Shown here in pieces: positions 6,912-9,058 of a DNA stretch of 9,058 bases. The notes beneath the pieces are model-generated. The model was not told the DNA's origin and did not search any database. It saw only the letters and a list, made by a program, of their open reading frames with translations. The stretch is taken from the NCBI GenBank assembly GCA_011524805.1, contig WTJO01000091.1, forward strand, positions 1-9,058. Reading direction: 5' to 3'. Within the stretch, counting starts at the first letter, position 1. Every line of letters starts with the position of its first letter. The stretch is from Alphaproteobacteria bacterium. Lineage in GTDB: Bacteria > Pseudomonadota > Alphaproteobacteria > Puniceispirillales > Puniceispirillaceae. The position numbers were made by a program, and so were the translations under genes.

Positions 6912-7887
6912 ACTTACTATTAATTCGCGGATCGATAAATCTGAGGGCTAAATCTGTTAACAGATTGCCGATAATAACTACCAACGCAGAGAAAAACAGA
7001 ATCCCTAGAATGGTCGGGGTATCACGCGCCAATATGGATTGCAGTGCCAGCGTGCCCAGCCCCGGCCAGCTAAATACTGTTTCCACCAGTACAGCCCCCG
7101 AAACGACAGCAGAAAATTGCAAGCCAGCCAGAATAATAACAGGGCTAAGGGCATTTTTAAGCGCATGTTTATAAATAATATCCCGCTCAGACAGCCCTTT
7201 GGCGCGCGCTGTCCTGATATAGTCTGAGCCCAGCACCTCAAGCATGCTGGCACGACACAGCCGGCTATAAAGCGCCAGAAAAATTGATGCTAATGTCAAA
7301 GCTGGCAGGAATAGATGATGGGCTATATCCAGATATTGCCGCCATAGTGGCGCATCTAGCAGGGTAACATCTACCATCCCTGCCACCGGAAATAGCGGCA
7401 CCATCAGCGATAATCCAATTAGCAGCATAATGCCTGTCCAGAAAACAGGCGCAGAATACCCAAAAAGTGCCAGAAGCGTTACAAAATGTGATAGCCAGCC
7501 ATGTGGCTTTTTAGCCGAAATAACGCCCAGTATTATGCCGATGACAAGCGCCAGTATCTGGGCTGTAAATACCAGAAGTAAGGTTGCCGGCAGACGTTCT
7601 GCTATCAGCGCGGTAACAGGTGTATTAAAGAAAAAACTATATCCGAAATTGAACTGCAGCACATTCCATAAATATAGCCCTAGCTGGACAATAAAGGGCT
7701 TATCAAGACCGTAATCAATCCTGATTTGTGCCATTACTTCGGCAGTAGCACCCCCCATATCACCGGCAATTGTGTCGGCAATGTCACCCGGAGCAATATG
7801 TATTAGCAAAAAATTTAGAATAACCACAGCAAGCAACAGGGCGGCAGCATAGGCTATGCGTTTCGAGATTTGTCTAAATAATGCCAT
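6910..7887 (-). CDS. Opp/Dpp-type ABC transporter permease (OppB/DppB-like)
   Basis: First inner-membrane permease subunit, 325 residues, the usual size. The N-terminal helix (about 11-32) ends in the family motif IHIAPGD. Helices are visible at about 101-124, 136-162, 193-208, 246-270 and 293-312. The EAA docking loop is DYIRTARAKGLSERD at 222-236, continuing to Asn245. ETVFSWPGLGTL (269-280) and the terminal RFIDPR are family hallmarks. The ATG at 7887 is the only reasonable start, because the frame meets a TGA at 7894-7896 just upstream. It lacks a recognisable Shine-Dalgarno sequence, unlike the next two genes, which suggests weak or controlled translation. The 85 bases to the binding-protein gene contain a terminator and an overlapping inverted repeat. 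Confidence 0.93.
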   Translation of the reverse strand: MALFRQISKRIAYAAALLLAVVILNFLLIHIAPGDIADTIAGDMGGATAEVMAQIRIDYGLDKPFIVQLGLYLWNVLQFNFGYSFFFNTPVTALIAERLPATLLLVFTAQILALVIGIILGVISAKKPHGWLSHFVTLLALFGYSAPVFWTGIMLLIGLSLMVPLFPVAGMVDVTLLDAPLWRQYLDIAHHLFLPALTLASIFLALYSRLCRASMLEVLGSDYIRTARAKGLSERDIIYKHALKNALSPVIILAGLQFSAVVSGAVLVETVFSWPGLGTLALQSILARDTPTILGILFFSALVVIIGNLLTDLALRFIDPRINSK

Positions 7888-7898
7888 CGGGTTTCACA

Positions 7899-7953
7899 CG
7901 GATGGTGCCCCTGTTATCAATAACATTTATGATAAAAAGGGCACCACCATCCG
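7899..7953. repeat. Imperfect inverted repeat between binding-protein and permease genes
   Basis: CGGATGGTGCCC (7899-7910) pairs with GGGCACCACCATCCG (7939-7953), giving 12 base pairs with a three-base bulge, or nine uninterrupted pairs in another register. TTATCA (7914-7919) and TGATAA (7930-7935) can extend the stem inward. A smaller competing hairpin TGTTAT-CA-ATAACA lies at 7912-7925. One arm is shared with the terminator hairpin, so the two folds exclude each other. The other arm lies 12 bases before the OppB start. It could protect the binding-protein mRNA end or limit permease translation. Confidence 0.6.
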
Positions 7954-7962
7954 GCAGTGCCC
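7934..7962 (-). terminator. Intrinsic terminator after the solute-binding protein gene
   Basis: Read on the minus strand, GGGCACTGCC, loop GGAT, GGTGGTGCCC forms a ten-pair stem (two G-U pairs), followed at once by five T. It starts 10 bases after the binding-protein stop and lies inside the operon. Partial termination here would give more binding protein than permease and ATPase, a common arrangement in binding-protein-dependent importers. Confidence 0.75.
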
Positions 7963-7972
7963 TCTTGTTGCG

Positions 7973-9058
7973 TTACTTTATATATACGCGATCCAGAGGC
8001 GATACTGTTGCCCAGATACCAACTGGTGGATTCCCCAGCTTGTCTGAATGGATCGTATGATACGGCAGAGCATAGGCGTGATATACCGGAACCTCGTCAG
8101 CCACGATTTTCTGGAACTCGGAATATAATGCCTTACGCTTGGCAGGGTCGGTCTCGCTTCCAGCCATTTCAAGCAGCTCGTCAACGCGGGCATTTGCATA
8201 GCTTTGCGTATTTGACCATATCACACCCTTTTTGATGTTGCTGGACTGATATGTCCGGTGAACACCAATCACAGGGTCACCCCAGTTAAACACCACATCC
8301 CATGTCATCTCAAAGTCATGACCGCCAATGCGCTTTGCCCAGGTCGGGAAATCAGGTGATGAGCGAATAACAACATCAATACCGATCTTCTTTAGCTGTG
8401 GCTTGATATATTCGGCCTGCGCCTTAATGCCTGCCCAGCCATAATCAAGGGTAAGCGGGAAGCGAATACCGTTATCACCACGCGGATAGCCTGCATCATC
8501 CAATATCTTGTTGGCCTTATCAATATTCAGATCATAGGTTTCAACATTGGATTCAAAATAGGGCGAACCCGGATGAATGCCTGTCAATGCGGGTGTTGAT
8601 GTACCCAGCATAATGGCCTTGTTGATAAAGTCGCGATCAACGGCATAGGCAATAGCCTGACGCACACGCTTGTCCGAGGTCGGACCATCAGCAACCGTGT
8701 TAAAGGCCAGCCATGCAATCGGGCCAATCGCCGCATAGGCATTACCGCCAGAAGTGGCCTGAACACCAGATGCAGCCTTAAGACGGTTAATGTCACGCGG
8801 ATTTTGCTCAAAGCCTGACAGATGGGCTTCACCTGTCTCAAGCGCAATAGTACGTGCAGCCCCGTCTTTGATAATCCGCATCACAATTTTATCAACATAC
8901 GGACGGCCATCAATGAAGAAATTGTCATTACGCTCAAGGATAATATGCTGATCACGCTTGAACTCAACAAGCTTGAAAGGCCCTGAACCTACAACATTTT
9001 CAGAATTTGCAGGATGTGTTTTCGGATCCTGCCCATCGCCATATACATGCTCAGGGAT
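7973..9058 (-). CDS. ABC transporter solute-binding protein, family 5 (SBP_bac_5), 5' end outside window
   Basis: Periplasmic binding protein that captures the solute and passes it to the permeases. The frame is open to the last base, so 361 residues are visible. Relatives are usually about 500-550 residues, so the signal peptide and first domain segment are missing. Visible family features begin with IPEHVYGDG and GSGPFKLVEF (residues 24-33 of the visible part). They continue with LERNDNFF...GRPYVDKIVMRII, then LAFNT (about 117-121) and DKRVRQAIAYAVDRD (129-143), the classical SBP_bac_5 block. An in-frame GTG at 8884 is internal and is not a start, because conserved family sequence continues upstream of it. 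The gene heads the importer operon and is followed by an intrinsic terminator. The ligand could be a peptide, but family 5 also binds opines, nickel chelates, glutathione and sugars, so the substrate is unresolved. Confidence 0.92.
   Translation of the reverse strand: MPEHVYGDGQDPKTHPANSENVVGSGPFKLVEFKRDQHIILERNDNFFIDGRPYVDKIVMRIIKDGAARTIALETGEAHLSGFEQNPRDINRLKAASGVQATSGGNAYAAIGPIAWLAFNTVADGPTSDKRVRQAIAYAVDRDFINKAIMLGTSTPALTGIHPGSPYFESNVETYDLNIDKANKILDDAGYPRGDNGIRFPLTLDYGWAGIKAQAEYIKPQLKKIGIDVVIRSSPDFPTWAKRIGGHDFEMTWDVVFNWGDPVIGVHRTYQSSNIKKGVIWSNTQSYANARVDELLEMAGSETDPAKRKALYSEFQKIVADEVPVYHAYALPYHTIHSDKLGNPPVGIWATVSPLDRVYIK

Overview
This window looks like chromosomal DNA from a free-living Gram-negative proteobacterium. 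My best guess is a marine alphaproteobacterium of SAR116 type, because of the roughly balanced base composition, compact gene packing and gene content. That lineage is inferred from general impression; no marker gene is present. No RNA gene, insertion sequence, CRISPR array or origin was seen.

Layout. (1) Bases 1-273 (+) hold the C-terminal part of a formylglycine-generating enzyme (sulfatase activator) with both catalytic cysteines. An in-frame TGA at 7-9 replaces a codon inside a conserved family motif. (2) Bases 396-1184 (-) encode a classical short-chain dehydrogenase/reductase. (3) A 236-bp divergent spacer (1185-1420) carries a perfect 16-bp palindrome. (4) Bases 1421-4023 (+) form a tight two-gene unit: a YtcJ-like metal-dependent amidohydrolase, then a COG0523/CobW-family metal-chaperone GTPase whose start codon shares a base with the amidohydrolase stop. 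(5) Bases 4020-9058 (-) hold a full Opp/Dpp-type ABC importer operon. It is transcribed from right to left as solute-binding protein (5' end outside the window), permease B, permease C, ATPase D, ATPase F. An intrinsic terminator sits just behind the binding-protein gene, before the membrane and ATPase genes.

How they may work together. The importer would bring a peptide-like or other small polar solute into the cytoplasm. The convergent amidohydrolase could cleave an amide or related bond in such a solute, and the coupled GTPase could load its active-site metal. The GTPase-hydrolase pairing rests on translational coupling; the link to the importer rests only on adjacency. I see no wholly new system here. 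The points most worth a second look are the coupled hydrolase/metallochaperone pair, the overlapping hairpins between the binding-protein and permease genes, the palindrome upstream of the hydrolase, and the interrupted sulfatase-activator gene.
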